Both the position numbers and the translations under genes were made by a program. A DNA stretch of 64,000 nucleotides from NCBI GenBank assembly GCA_024362935.1, contig JANCRA010000019.1, positions 2,076,001-2,140,000 on the forward strand, given 5' to 3'. Shown here one piece after another: positions 26,001-38,102 of this stretch. Position 1 is the stretch's first letter, and every line of letters starts with the position of its first letter. This DNA comes from Setophaga petechia. Lineage: Eukaryota; Chordata; Aves; Passeriformes; Parulidae. Under the pieces are notes generated by a model that saw only the letters and a list, made by a program, of their open reading frames with translations, made no database searches and was not told where the DNA came from.

Positions 26001-26365
26001 TGTTAGGAACAACAGTGGAAAAAAGTGATAGAGCAGCTAGGAGGAACTCTGGATAGCTGACCAAGAATTGGAAAAGTACCGGACCCAGCTAATCTGAGTC
26101 CCTGAAAGCTGCAAACCACTGTGTCCTTGACCATAGCTGTAGTATGATAACAAGGTTGAGAGAGACATGAGAAAAAAGAGATGTAACTCATAAAGAATGA
26201 GGAAGTAAGAGAGAAGCTGATATCTATAGTATAACCAATCGACTGCTTGGCTTACAAAATGTGTATGAGGTTATTACTTATTGTGTATAAATATCTGATG
26301 CTTTCATCAATAAATGAAGCTTGCTGATTCTCATATTGAGCGTCCGAGTTTCCCTCACCGCGACA
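26001..26365 (+). mobile_element. Endogenous retrovirus LTR, short-R type
   Basis: It starts TGTTAGGAAC and ends CGACA after 365 bp. TATAAATA (26286-26293) is followed only 15 bp later by AATAAA (26309-26314), an arrangement typical of LTRs with a very short R region. The U5-like end is CpG-containing ('gagcgtccgagtttccct'). I could not find matching target-site duplications or an obvious primer-binding site, and no retroviral coding sequence follows. Confidence 0.65.
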
Positions 26366-29300
26366 GAGCAGTTCTGGCTACACCACACAGTGCAGACGAA
26401 TAGGAGCAGATCTGCACAGCAAATTTCCTGTTGCTGTGGGGAGTGTCCACACTGCAGGACAGGGGAATTCATGATCAGCTACAGCTATTCTCATCCCACA
26501 GGCTGTGTGCCCGTGTGTTTCACTGCCCAAGGTGAAGGCCAAAAACCAGGACAATGAAAAAGAAAATAGAGGAGAAACAAAGAACTTTGACAAACAAGAA
26601 ACAGAGATTATGTTGATGATGTGTACCTAAGCAAGCTCAACTAAAGATCCACCCTTCAGTTTCTGAACTCTTGCTTCCAGGCACTCACCAATCACGTTTG
26701 TGGTTTGGTGTTCTGCAACAGGTTATTCACTTTGAAGAGCTTAATCTTCCTTAGAGTTTAATCTTCCTTTCATATATGATTTTCTGATGATTGTGTTGGC
26801 CCAGTTGCCTCACAGGACATTGTATTCTAATGTTCCTTTCCAAAAGAGTAAATTCAAGACATGTCTTTTGGCAAAATTAGCTTTACTGTGTGTCTCATGT
26901 GGCAAGAGTCACATTTAGTTGCTCAACATTTCTCTTCTTCTATTGCATTTATCTTTGATCTTGTTCACAATTGAGTCACTGTTGAGGGGAATTTTGCAAT
27001 CATTTCTCTTTGAGAATTTTTATTATCATAGCAATTTTGTTGGGAGCCAATTAAATCACGTTGTTAAAACATGTTTGGACAGTAAAAGGAAACTGCCTTG
27101 TAGCAGCAGAACAGTACTCAGTAAGATTGTCAAATAACATCAAGCAGCAAACCTCATGAACAAATATATGAATTTCAGCTTGCTTTTTAAAGCAGGTTGC
27201 ATGACCAAAATAGAGGCTAGTAAGCAAGTCAATGTAAACTAGATATTTGTACCTCTGTCAATGGATGCAATGCTTTCAAATGTATTTCGCTTTTTTTCTC
27301 ATTGATCATCTCACTTCTCCCTTCTCTCCTCATTTCTTTTCTTTTTTTTTCATCAATTTTATTCATTGAGAAACTAATAATTTTAGCATTTTGAAAGAGT
27401 TGCTGGAGTATATGTTTTCTCTGCACATTTCATCTAATAACATTTATTTCCTATGTGTACCTGGAAGGTAAAGGAGTATTTTATATAAATCACAAAGACA
27501 AATACATAGGAAATACCATTTTGAGAAACAGAAAATGTTGATTTCAGAATATGAGGAGACAGTATTATCCCAGTAAATATTAATAATTTCTCAGTGCAAT
27601 AAAATACTAATTATTTTTATATAAGCTCAAAGATGTAGCTGATGTATTACTTCAATTTTTTTAAACTTGGAAAATTGTTTTGAGCAACTCATATTCACAC
27701 GGCCATTATCTACATTTAATCTAACTAGTTTTGATATGTGCTTGCTGCCTTGATCTTAACTACTTTTAATATTGTCTTCATTCTTAGCATGATGCTATCA
27801 GTTGTCCCAGATTCTGCACCTACTATGTCATCAAAAGTTTCCTGTGCTTCACTAACAAAATGTTCACCAGTTTCTGCACAGCTACAGGCTTACAAGTTGA
27901 TCCAGCCAAACAAATCCTGTTTTCCTTTGCATTTGGGTTTCACAGCCTGGGGTGAATATGACCTTAAATTATATCAACAAATTTGTCACTTGATGATTTT
28001 AAAATATTTAACCTGTCTCCTTTCTGCTTTTACTGCAATGAACCTTTCCATGTGGAGTGACCCAAATAAATGTAGTAGCTGTTGCTGAAGGCAACCAGAA
28101 AAATATTTATCCTCATATATCTCTAAATTTAGTGAAATACGATAAGAACTCCTTGATGAACGTCATGCAATGTGAATTTAGGGATGACTTCTTACAGTGT
28201 CAGACAGAAGAGAGGTTTATAGCAGATGCCAGGTCTCACATGCTTTTGACAAACTGCTGCCTTGTACATAGCTTGCATTGGGCAAGAGTGCCCCAGTCAT
28301 CAAAGCAGTTTCTACACTGACATTTTTCTCTAGACTACTTTGACATAAATGTCCAAGTCACCCCCACTTACTGCATGTTGGTGCAGTTCTCAGACCAGTT
28401 CTGGTAGCAACAAACTGAATTTGTTTAGGAGGAAACTGAACCAAAATCTCTGTTCTGTGTGTACATTAAATGCACTCATCACTCCTAATGGTGAAACAAA
28501 GATTCCACCAGTGAGCAGCCCTCAAAGGGCCTTTAATCACAGAAAGGGGATGTTCCTGTCAGGGAGCCAGGTTAAATCTTGGCTGAGGTCACCTCAAATT
28601 GCCCTAATCATCCTCAATGTGTAAGTAGAAGCCTTGGCAGCAAGCAGTCTAACCTATTGATCCAGTGTGACAGATCATTTGGTAATGTGAAATTAATCTG
28701 GGACGCCTACAGCCCCTGTAGGATCAGCCTCTGGGCTTCTGGCCACCCAGTCATGGACTGTGCAGCACGGCTCAGCAATTTTGAGCACCATCAATGCTCA
28801 AAATGGTCTAGCTCTTAGAATTTAAACAATGTTTTAAAAGGAAGTGGTTGCTCCCTTTAACCAAGCAGATCTGTGCAAAGGACAAATCATTTATAAATTT
28901 TATTTTTACTCCATTTCAGTCTTGTCTTACAATTATTAACTTGTGCAAAAATGCTTCAGTTTACTTTCAGTAAAAGAGTCAAGCAAGGTTTCAAATTAAG
29001 GTCTGTTTTCATTCTAAGATACATTGTATGTAGATGCTTATTAGGTCATAAATGTTGAATTTTTTGCCTATATTTTGTTGCAATGCACCATAGAGAGGAA
29101 TTCTGTGCTCTGCATATCCTGTGATGGATGTGAGTATGGGTCTGTTATCCTAATGCAAAAACATCAATTAATTATTTGCTTTTTTTTATCAGAATTCACA
29201 TACATAATAGAGCATTTACAATCTATCATAACAATAGTTGAATAATATTCTGTTTCCCATCTTTTGCAGTTCCTGTTTCTACCATAATCTTGTTCCCATC

Positions 29301-32300
29301 CTTAATGGAAACAACTTTCAGTCATAGCTGTGGTCCTTGCTAACACTAACCTCACAGCATGAAGATCTTCATGCACAGATGTCAGGAAAGGGAGTTTTCC
29401 ATCAATCGAGTTTGTCAGGCTCTGTACTCACACATTTTTATGTACATAAACTTATGTCAAACTGATGGCCACTGTTCTACACCTGCCTACAAGTCCATGT
29501 TTGAAAACATAACTGCAGCTTCCAGGATCAGCTGGTTTCACAGGTTATCTCCTGCTTAAATCAAACCTTGTATTTCAGTTGCAATAACAACAAATCAGAA
29601 GTTTATTTTATTACAACACCTGCCCTACTTTTTTTTTTTTTTTGACCAATTAAACCATTTCTTAATCTTTCAAGCAGAAATAATTGCTATGCAAGTGCTT
29701 AACTGCCCAACAGCTTTCAAGGTTCATCCTCCCTTTTAAAATGGTATCAAAGACACTCTTCAGCCCATCTACATATTTTCCTTTTTTTTTTTAATTTATT
29801 ATTGTGTGCACGTATATGTCCCCAGAAAAATATAGAAAGCATTTAATGGTCTAAAAAATGAGATCCAAACTTTGTATTTACCAGCAGCAAACTGTCAAAG
29901 GCGACACTAGACTCAAATATTAGGAGTTCCAGCTTTTCCATAACTGTATTGAGTTTGAGAAAATATATAGTGGTGCATTCTTGGCAGCATTGCTGGCTGC
30001 ACTCTGCTCTTCCTTGCAAACCCATTTTCAGAAACATTGTACTAAACAGAGCTGTCCTGTTCTCCCAGACTTGGCACCTCCTTTGATGCCTGCCCGTGGC
30101 GCAGCATCAAGGGCTGCTTAGCTGGGGCACAGGCTGGGAAGGGTGTAGAGATGTGCACCCTCACTACAGGGAAGGATGAACAAATGGAGGCAGATACTGC
30201 TGCCAGGAACTCTCATTCCTGCCAACAAATCATCCTGTAGTATGCATTTCAGTTGACCTGTCCTCTCACATGTTCCTAATTGAAAGGGTGAATACTGCAA
30301 AAGTGCTAGCAGCTGATGAAGTGGGTTTTTTAAACACTCTGTAGGGTACTTAGAAAGAAATGCATTCTCCTCCAAAAGTGATGGCTCAGAGATCTTCACA
30401 TTGAGTATTATATCTCGGGTGTTTGCATTGACACCCTATCTCAATACTCATGTATCAGACTAACAGAAAGCAGAGCAGTTTTTGTGAAAAAATATATACT
30501 TTTAATAATAATGATGAGGAAAATAAAGTTTCATCTTCTCAGTGTTTACACCTGATTTTACCCAAAGACAAGGGAGTCTTACGTGAATAAAATGAATAAA
30601 GTGAATAAAGCGAGCATAGCTATTTCTAACATCTTCCTGACACCATGTCTCTGGTAAGAGCAAATCATGCTTTTTTCCATTTTTTCCTGATATTCATGTT
30701 GCAGACCAGCGTGATCCGTGCTAAACTGTCACCATTACACAAACAAAGGAGACAGCTATCCTAGGAAACAAATTATATAAAACATCACTGGTTAGGAAAA
30801 GAAAAAGATTTTTTTGTCCTAAAGCTAGAACAAAATAGGGTTAATATTTTATGAAAAAATTTTCCCCCATACAATTTCTGTTAGATAAAAATTAATTAAG
30901 CTAACACTGCAAAGGATATTATTGTTTTTGTAGTGCTACCCCACATAATGATATGATCTTTAAATTTTCCTTTTTATATTGTTATTTCCTTCATAATTAT
31001 TAAAAATAATTATCTGTTAATAAAAGATTATCAGTTGTGTAAATTTTTGCTGACTCTTACTAACACTGTAAATCTGGAGTTCTAGACTTCTGGTTAATTT
31101 CAGAGAAAACAACTAAAATCTTAGCTTCAGTAACAGACATCCACTGGTCATCAGAAAAGGTTTTTTATGTAATTACAGAATTTATCAGTAGCATGAGAAA
31201 ATCATGTATCCTTTGATTACTACCTAAAGGCTTCCTGTATTTGCTTTATGTTAGTGTGATATACATAACTTCTTCCCTTTAGTTTTGTTACTGATGTAGT
31301 GACTGATTGAGCTGCGTACAAAACAAAACCAAGATATAAAGTGATCTCAAAACCATGTGTTAGGAAGGCAAGGAAAATGTGCCAATTGCTTTTGTGTTCT
31401 AGAGCACAGGGGGATCATAAAACCTCATCATATACTCTTTGATCTGGTCAAATTACAGCCTCCTTAGAGTGGGAGGAAAGAGTTGGGACTTTATGAGCTT
31501 ATTTCATTTTTACTCTTTATGTGAAAAGTTTGTCATGGTGTTGTTGTAGTTAGGGAATGGCTTAATTATAGGTTGATACAGCAAAGTTACCCGTATTTAA
31601 AGAGTTGCGTAATGCAGCTGTCTTTGCCCAAGACTACTTTCAGTCTAATAATTTCAAGTGATAAAGATCATTTGCATTGAACATATGTATTGGTATCATG
31701 CCTGTCCCACTTGATCAAATTAGGAGTCTGATTTGCAATTTTCAGACAGCCTTTGAGTGTCTGTTGGCTCATATGCAAAGAATGACCATTCTGAAACATG
31801 GTTTTCTAAGGATCTTCAAAGCTGACCAAGGCTTTCCTTTCAATTGCCACTATAACCATAATTTTCTAACTGAAATTAGATACTGAGGTGGGATTCATTT
31901 GACCAAATAGAAACCTTTATCTGCAGATTGAATGAACCATGATCCAAAGCTCCATTATCTAAATCTGTGCTAACTACTAATTCACTGTGTGATGATTGCC
32001 TCATTTTTAGATGTCTACATTTTTAAAATGTAAGTTATGTAAGTTATTTGCCTTTTCCTCACAGACCCTGTACTGGTGTGCAAAAAGCCCTCTCAGATTC
32101 AGATTACACAGAAGCTGGACTGCAAGAAGAGAGGGCAAATTGCAAAAGAGGTGTTCGACAAATGAAAAAAAAAAAAAAAGAGACAAAACATATCCTTTGA
32201 GAGGTAAGAAATTATACCAGAATTCACACAGAGACATGTCCTGAGGCCAAGGCTGAGAACAAAAACAAAGGGGAAGAGAAAACTAGGATAAGAAAGGGAT

Positions 32301-33739
32301 CTGGAGGCTAGAGCTAAAGAGTAAAAGTCCCAAAATAGTATGAGGAGGCTGGGATCAGAGAACAGAACAAATTGCTTGGGGAGTTGCTTGAAAATAAATA
32401 ATGTCATCTCTCCATAACATTTGAAGCTAGTACTTTGGAGTTGCATATTTCTTCAAGGTATTTGCTGATGGAAAGCATTGCACACAAAGTTTTCAACAAG
32501 GCTCAGACAAAATAAGACTCTAGGTGTTTGAAGACTGAAAAAAATGTACTGCTTCTGTAGATCTCCTTGTTTAACTTTAGTGATCATAAATATCACCTGG
32601 GCAACTTTAGGTCCAGCAAATCTGATTTCTATACATAACCTCTTTTTGTTTAATGTCACAGATTTATCTAAAGGTATTATAGACATTTGAATTAATATTC
32701 CAATTGTTCCACTTGAATATATACTGAAGGGTAATAATCAATAAATATTTCAGTGGAAATCAACAATAATCCATGTGAAAACACACACTGTACCCTAAAA
32801 TAAAGATAAATCACGAAAGTTGTAAGACCAAAACAAAACCCATAGCAAACAATGATAAATTTAATGGTAGTCTATTTTCTGTTAGACAAGCTTGGTGCCC
32901 TTCTCATCTCAAGTACATTTTTGCTCTAATAAGATAGTCCTTTTAACCTAAAACACTTGTCTTATTTTCATTCAGAAGGCTCTGAATGGGTTTAAAAGAG
33001 CAAGAGCAGCATGTTGTGTAACAGTCTCCTGATAAAAGAATGCTTTGCCCCCTTACTCTCCCCTTAGGAAAATACATTAAACCAGGAAAAATGCAAGATC
33101 AGTGAGAGACTTTAAATCCCATTTTCATTGTTAAGCTTAAGTATAACTCCAGCTTGAAGTTGACCGAGGTTGAGGTGACTCAGTTTCAGGTCTTTTTTTC
33201 TTTCCCCTCCCACCAGTTTCTCCACAGCTCAGTCACCCCAGCATAGTGGATGTAACCACCCTCCATCTCATGAATATGGCCAGGACACAAAAACTGAGCT
33301 CAGCCCTCCGATGCTGGCTGGTCCATGAAGCAGCATGGAGTGTCACAAACCCTCTCCATGGTGCCTGTGTGAACTCACTCTTCCTCCTCTTCTTACAGTC
33401 CCACAGCACCAAAAAACACAGGGCTGGATAGAAGGGCACTCTCTGTATGAACTGAAAAACACCAGTAGCATAAATATTGACAAGGAGTGACTATCAAGGC
33501 AGGTTCACTGCCCTCAAAGCTAAGGATGAACAAGGTGTGCTCTGAAGAGAAGCATCTGTGCCCACTGACCCTGAGCCATGCAGAGGCACCAGGAGGAACC
33601 AGCGAGCGGGTGACAGCAGCAGGTGACTCTCTGCTTCCAGGGACAGATAGACCCAGACGTCAGCCTGACCTGCTCTCTAGACAATTTTGCTCCTTGCTCA
33701 CTGGGAAATTATCAGAGAGGATTAAGGAGTAGACAGTAT
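26366..33739. other. Intergenic DNA
   Basis: About 7.4 kb. Frames at 27,738-28,818 follow each other on the plus strand in different phases but show no known motif. T and A runs occur at 29,630-29,643 and 32,165-32,179. Bases from about 33,500 may be 5' CR1 sequence. Confidence 0.45.
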
Positions 33740-34538
33740 GGGCGACAAGGTAGTGAGTGTTGGCTATGCATCCCCTGACCAGGAAGGACAAGTGCATGAG
33801 ACTTTCCATGGGCAGCCAGAAGCAGCCTCCCATCTAGGCTCTGGTCCTCATGGGACATTTTTACCACCCTGATACCTGCTGGAATGGCATAAGCAGCAGC
33901 TTGGCTGCTTGGAAATCACAGCTTGGCAGGAATAGGACCTGGAGCTCCTGGGGGATACCATGAGCCAATGTGCTTTCCCCACAAAGGAGGCCAATGACAT
34001 TTTGGGCTGCATGTGGAGTGTCGCCACCTGGTCAAAGGAAGTGATCCTTCTCTTCTAGTCAGCACTGGTGAGGCCACACCTGGACTGTATCTAGCTCTGG
34101 GCTTCTCTGTACAAGAGACATGGACATACTGGAGGCAGTTCAAAGAAGGCACAAAAAACAATGAAGGGACCAGAGCCTCTCTCTGATGAGAAAAGGCTGA
34201 GGAATGTGAACTGTTCAGCCAGGAGAAGGTTCAGGGCTGATCTTATTAATTTATACCTGTACCTGAAGCGAAGGTGCATAGGTGGCAGAGCCAGGCTCTT
34301 TTCAGTGGTGCCCAGAACACAGGCAGCACCATCTGAAGACCAGGAAGAACATTTTTACTTTGAAGGTGACTGAGCACTGGAACAGGTTTCCCAGAGGGGC
34401 GGTAGTCTCCTTCCTTGGAGATGCTCATAATCCACATGGTCCAGAACAACAGCTGTTAAGTGGCCATGCTTGAGCAAAGAGGTTGGACCAGAGGACGTCC
34501 AGACGTCCCTTCCAATTTCAGCCATTCTGTGAATTTCC
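33740..34538 (+). mobile_element. CR1 LINE 3' fragment
   Basis: Recognisable CR1 blocks occur in order: 'aaggaggccaatgacatttt', 'cactggtgaggccacacctg', 'ttcagccaggagaaggttca', 'cttttcagtggtgcccag', 'gagcactggaacaggtttcc' and the ending 'ggttggaccag...cttccaatttcagccattctgtga'. The copy is about 800 bp. The 5' boundary is uncertain and may reach about 33,500. Confidence 0.9.
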
Positions 34539-34970
34539 CTCTGCATGAAGCTGGATAACCAAACTTACATTCCACTTGCCTCCTGACCATAATACCATAA
34601 CTCCCACTATACTGATATTCTGCAGCTTTACATGCCAAACAAATTAACATTGGGTTATCAGCTGTTACTGGTTTTCAAATTATTTTTATGAGGTTTGCAA
34701 AGCAGGCACTAGGTATTTTTTACAAATTATCGGCAAGATGACAGAGTAATGCCTTTGTACTCTTAATATCCAGAATTTGCCAAGAAAAAACTCTAGCGAG
34801 ACCCCTCCTCAAATCATGCAGCAAGGTCAACTACTACTTGCACTACAGTACTATAGTGGCACAAAAGCACTGCATTAAAATTTAAAAATTCAAACCCCTT
34901 CAGAAATAGGCATACTTATCTTCATAAACTGGTTCATGCACAGGAAATGAAGAGTTTTATAGAACATCCT

Positions 34971-34992
34971 TTTATTTTGCAAAAAATTTATT
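34971..34992 (-). terminator. DSC2: Candidate DSC2 polyadenylation signals (two AATAAA)
   Basis: On the minus strand AATAAA occurs at 34992-34987 and again at 34976-34971. They are the first canonical hexamers downstream of the stop codon. Confidence 0.4.
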
Positions 34993-35427
34993 ACTCACTG
35001 TTGTACAAAATAAACCTAAAAATATGATGTTAAGACAATTTTGACACAGCTAGGTAGATTGCAGATAACCTAGTTGCAGGGAAGAAATCTTCACAATTTT
35101 TAAGGCAATTCAAGACGGTAACAACAAGTGAATTATACATTTTGAAATATTCCTTTTATAAGATTTACACAAATGTTACCTGGTACTTGGTATCTGTAAA
35201 CTTTAATGCTTTATACAAAGTTTCCGTTCACATAATTAGAAGATATAATGAAAATAATATTTTTGCAGTTCTTTTTTTAAAGCATCTCACTTCTAGTCTT
35301 GGATTTACAGAAACAGCTGGTTCAACTCGGAATTTTAGTTTTTAAAAGACACAAAGGAGTAGAAGTGATTCCAGATTTCTAGTTTGTTTAAAAATGGAAA
35401 AAAAAATTATCTATGTTTTCTGAAATG

Positions 35428-35481
35428 TAAAAAAAAAAAAAACAAAACAAACAAACCAAACAACCAAAACCAAATAAAACA
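35428..35481 (+). repeat. A-rich low-complexity tract
   Basis: A14 followed by CAAA/CCAAA units, inside the probable DSC2 3'UTR (T-rich on the gene strand). Confidence 0.9.
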
Positions 35482-36738
35482 GTTTTCAGATAAATGAGAC
35501 TAATAAAGTATTATTTTGATTTAAGTAATATATTATTTTAACTCGAGGATGGTAAGTTGACAACCATCTGCCTAAAACAGCCAATTCAATTTAAGCTCAT
35601 ACAAATTTGGTCTATTCTTTTAGAAAAGTAATACTACTGTACTTCATAAGGAAAGAAACCATACTTGCAGGGTGTTCTCTATACCACCCTCCAAGTAATT
35701 CTCAAAAGAGTACAGTCATTATTTATCCTAGGTCCTTCTGAACCACAGGATTTTTTATATAATTTAAAATACAAACAAACAAAAACACCACCAAACATTA
35801 AGAGAGGGAAAGGGAGACATTACTATTACCTTAAAAAGTGTATAGCCAATAACTAAACATAAAATGCAAGACAAAGCAGCAAGAAAATTACTAGGGAACA
35901 GATCGTCACCTGACATAAAGTCAGCATAGCTCCACTGGCATCAGCAGAGAAATTCTGACTCATATCAGTCACAGATCTGACCATACATGTACAGTAAATT
36001 TTGTTTATGTTAGTGATAAAGATGAGCAGTGTTCAGAAGAGAAGTGTTAGCACACATTTTTTAAAAGAATCAAGTTTGCAACACCTTGCTTCTCATCTAG
36101 TATTTTGCTGCTGATGACTGTCATTCTTTCCACTGGCAGTGTATTTACTTCAGGATGAATTCATTACCACATTCAAATGATACAGGAAAATACATTTAAC
36201 ATTGGTCTACGAAGTTCTTATCCACAGCTAGTTCTTACCAGAAATATTCTGAAGCCAATTAACAGTGTAAAACATAAAGTTTTAAAAGTACTATTTTATA
36301 ATGTTGCTAAGTTTCTATACTGTTACGGGTTTTCACTGACCATAATTCTTATGGAATGAACTGCAACCACTGGAAGTCAGCAGTGACTGAAATTTAGAGA
36401 AGCATGACTCTTGGTTGTTAGCAATTATTCCTATTACAGATCATTAGCTATAGTAAAATTTTTAAAATATCTCTAAGGCGTATGTTTACAGAGCAAATCC
36501 TAAAAGCAGACTTATAGCTACAGAAATAAGTAATTGCACAAGTTTCTCACAGGCACCGAGATGTTCTTTTAAGGCACAAGAGAATTCCTAGAGAGCAGAA
36601 GACAGATTACTTAACCAGGAGTGCAAATATTTAAAAAAAACACTTAAAAGCTGGGAAGCAGAGGTGTAATACCACCTGCTGCTTATGGCAGCATTCAAGT
36701 CCCTCTACTGTCATCTGCCAAAGGTATTTCAGACTTTT

Positions 36739-36773
36739 GTGTGTTTGTGTATATATATATATAGTGTATATGT
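36739..36773 (+). repeat. TG/TA microsatellite in probable 3'UTR
   Basis: A short TGTG run passes into about seven TA units. Confidence 0.9.
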
Positions 36774-37342
36774 ATGCTTAATCTAGTACAGTAACAAATG
36801 GGATTCAGATGGTTTCTGCCAGAGATGTGTGTAAACGCTGACTTCTACAACTACCCCAAACTACACTCAAAACAGCTTCTCCCACTGTAATTCTGCATCT
36901 CAATAAAACTGTTATCACTAAACCACATTATTAACACTGTTCTCAATCCATTTGAGCCTCTCTTCTGTCAAGCTCTACTTCCAAAAAGAAACAGTTTAAT
37001 GAAGTCCACAGCAGGGCAAGTAGAAAAGGTAGTGGTAGCTACAGTGGGCAAAACTCTCGGCAATGGTCAGAATTTCTGCAATGATACTATGTCAGAACTC
37101 ACAAAAAACTGAGGTACAAACTTGTGTGAAGTAAACATGAGATTTATATTGCATTCATTTGAAGTATGATAGTTTCCTCTATTGCATGATTTTTCTTTTT
37201 GATCTCTTATTTCCTTAAAAGAAAAATACATCCTCGCATACAATGCTAATACCCTATGTGGTGATGCCATAAATCCCTTAGGATAGCAAGTTTGATGGGT
37301 GGTAACCCATTAGGAGAAAAATATATTTTTGAATATTATTTT

Positions 37343-37372
37343 ACATATATACAATATATATATATATATTTA
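37343..37372 (+). repeat. TA-rich microsatellite in probable 3'UTR
   Basis: A TATATA run, interrupted once by CA. Confidence 0.9.
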
Positions 37373-37904
37373 ATTTTCAATCAAAATGTAAAGTTTTCTA
37401 ATATATTCATGAGTATTTTTATGTCCAAAATGAAAAAATATTTTGTATCTCAGCTCATATAAGTTAACAAGGTATTTGATGCATATCAAATACCAACAAC
37501 ATGATTTGGTTCATTTCTACAAAAATTAAAAGAAAACAAAGAAACAGTGAGTTAAAAAGCTTTCCTTCTCCAAAGCCAAATACAATAAAATTTTAAAGCT
37601 GGAAAATTAATTAAAAGAACACTAAGTTTTGCATTGCGAGCAATTGCAAAGAATGCAAAACATAATCTAAGTAGAAACTAGCATAACTATATTAACCTAA
37701 AGAAAAGATTTTTTGAATCCCTTTGTTCTGATAGAATGTGTCCAGTGTAAGAAAGTGTAAATTTAAAGCAAGAGTCATTTACACTCTTACCAGTCTATCT
37801 TAATTTTGATAAACCTCTACCTCTCTCAATTCCAAAGTACCTAATATCACAGAAGATGACAGCCACTTATTTACAGGTTTTTTTCAGAACTCTGAAAGGC
37901 ACAT

Positions 37905-38102
37905 TTATCTTTTGATGCATGTTTCTGCTAATGTCCTAAACTTTGGTTCCAACTGATCTAAGAAGTCAAGTGCCTCTTCTTCATGCTGATCACTGCAGCA
38001 GCCTACAGAGCCAGCCAAAGATCCTTTTCCTTCATAGTTATATGAAAGGAGATAATCTTCAGAATGCTTCTGTTCTTCATCCTGTCTGCATAGGTGCACC
38101 TT
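37905..38102 (-). CDS. DSC2: DSC2 last coding exon (a form): plakoglobin-binding tail
   Basis: Acceptor TTCCTATCCAG opens [20 protein letters not shown], followed by [16 protein letters not shown] and a Leu-Asp-rich end ([19 protein letters not shown]), then TAA at 37907-37905. This is the cadherin catenin-binding domain, which recruits plakoglobin to the desmosome in the a form. In b transcripts the exon follows the stop and is 3'UTR. Only 85 bp of intron separates it from the b exon. Confidence 0.96.
   Translation of the reverse strand, partial: KVHLCRQDEEQKHSEDYLLSYNYEGKGSLAGSVGCCSDQHEEEALDFLDQLEPKFRTLAETCIKR

Larger units (their letters stand above)
34950..37904 (-). other. DSC2: Probable DSC2 3'UTR (about 2.9 kb)
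   Basis: AT-rich sequence with no coding signature follows the a-form stop. Scanning the minus strand, the first AATAAA hexamers I find are two close together at 34987-34992 and 34971-34976, so cleavage near 34,950-34,965 is likely. ATTAAA variants at about 36,988 and 37,370 could give shorter forms. TA-rich microsatellites lie inside. The extent is inferred, since a further intron or a different poly(A) site is possible. Confidence 0.45.
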
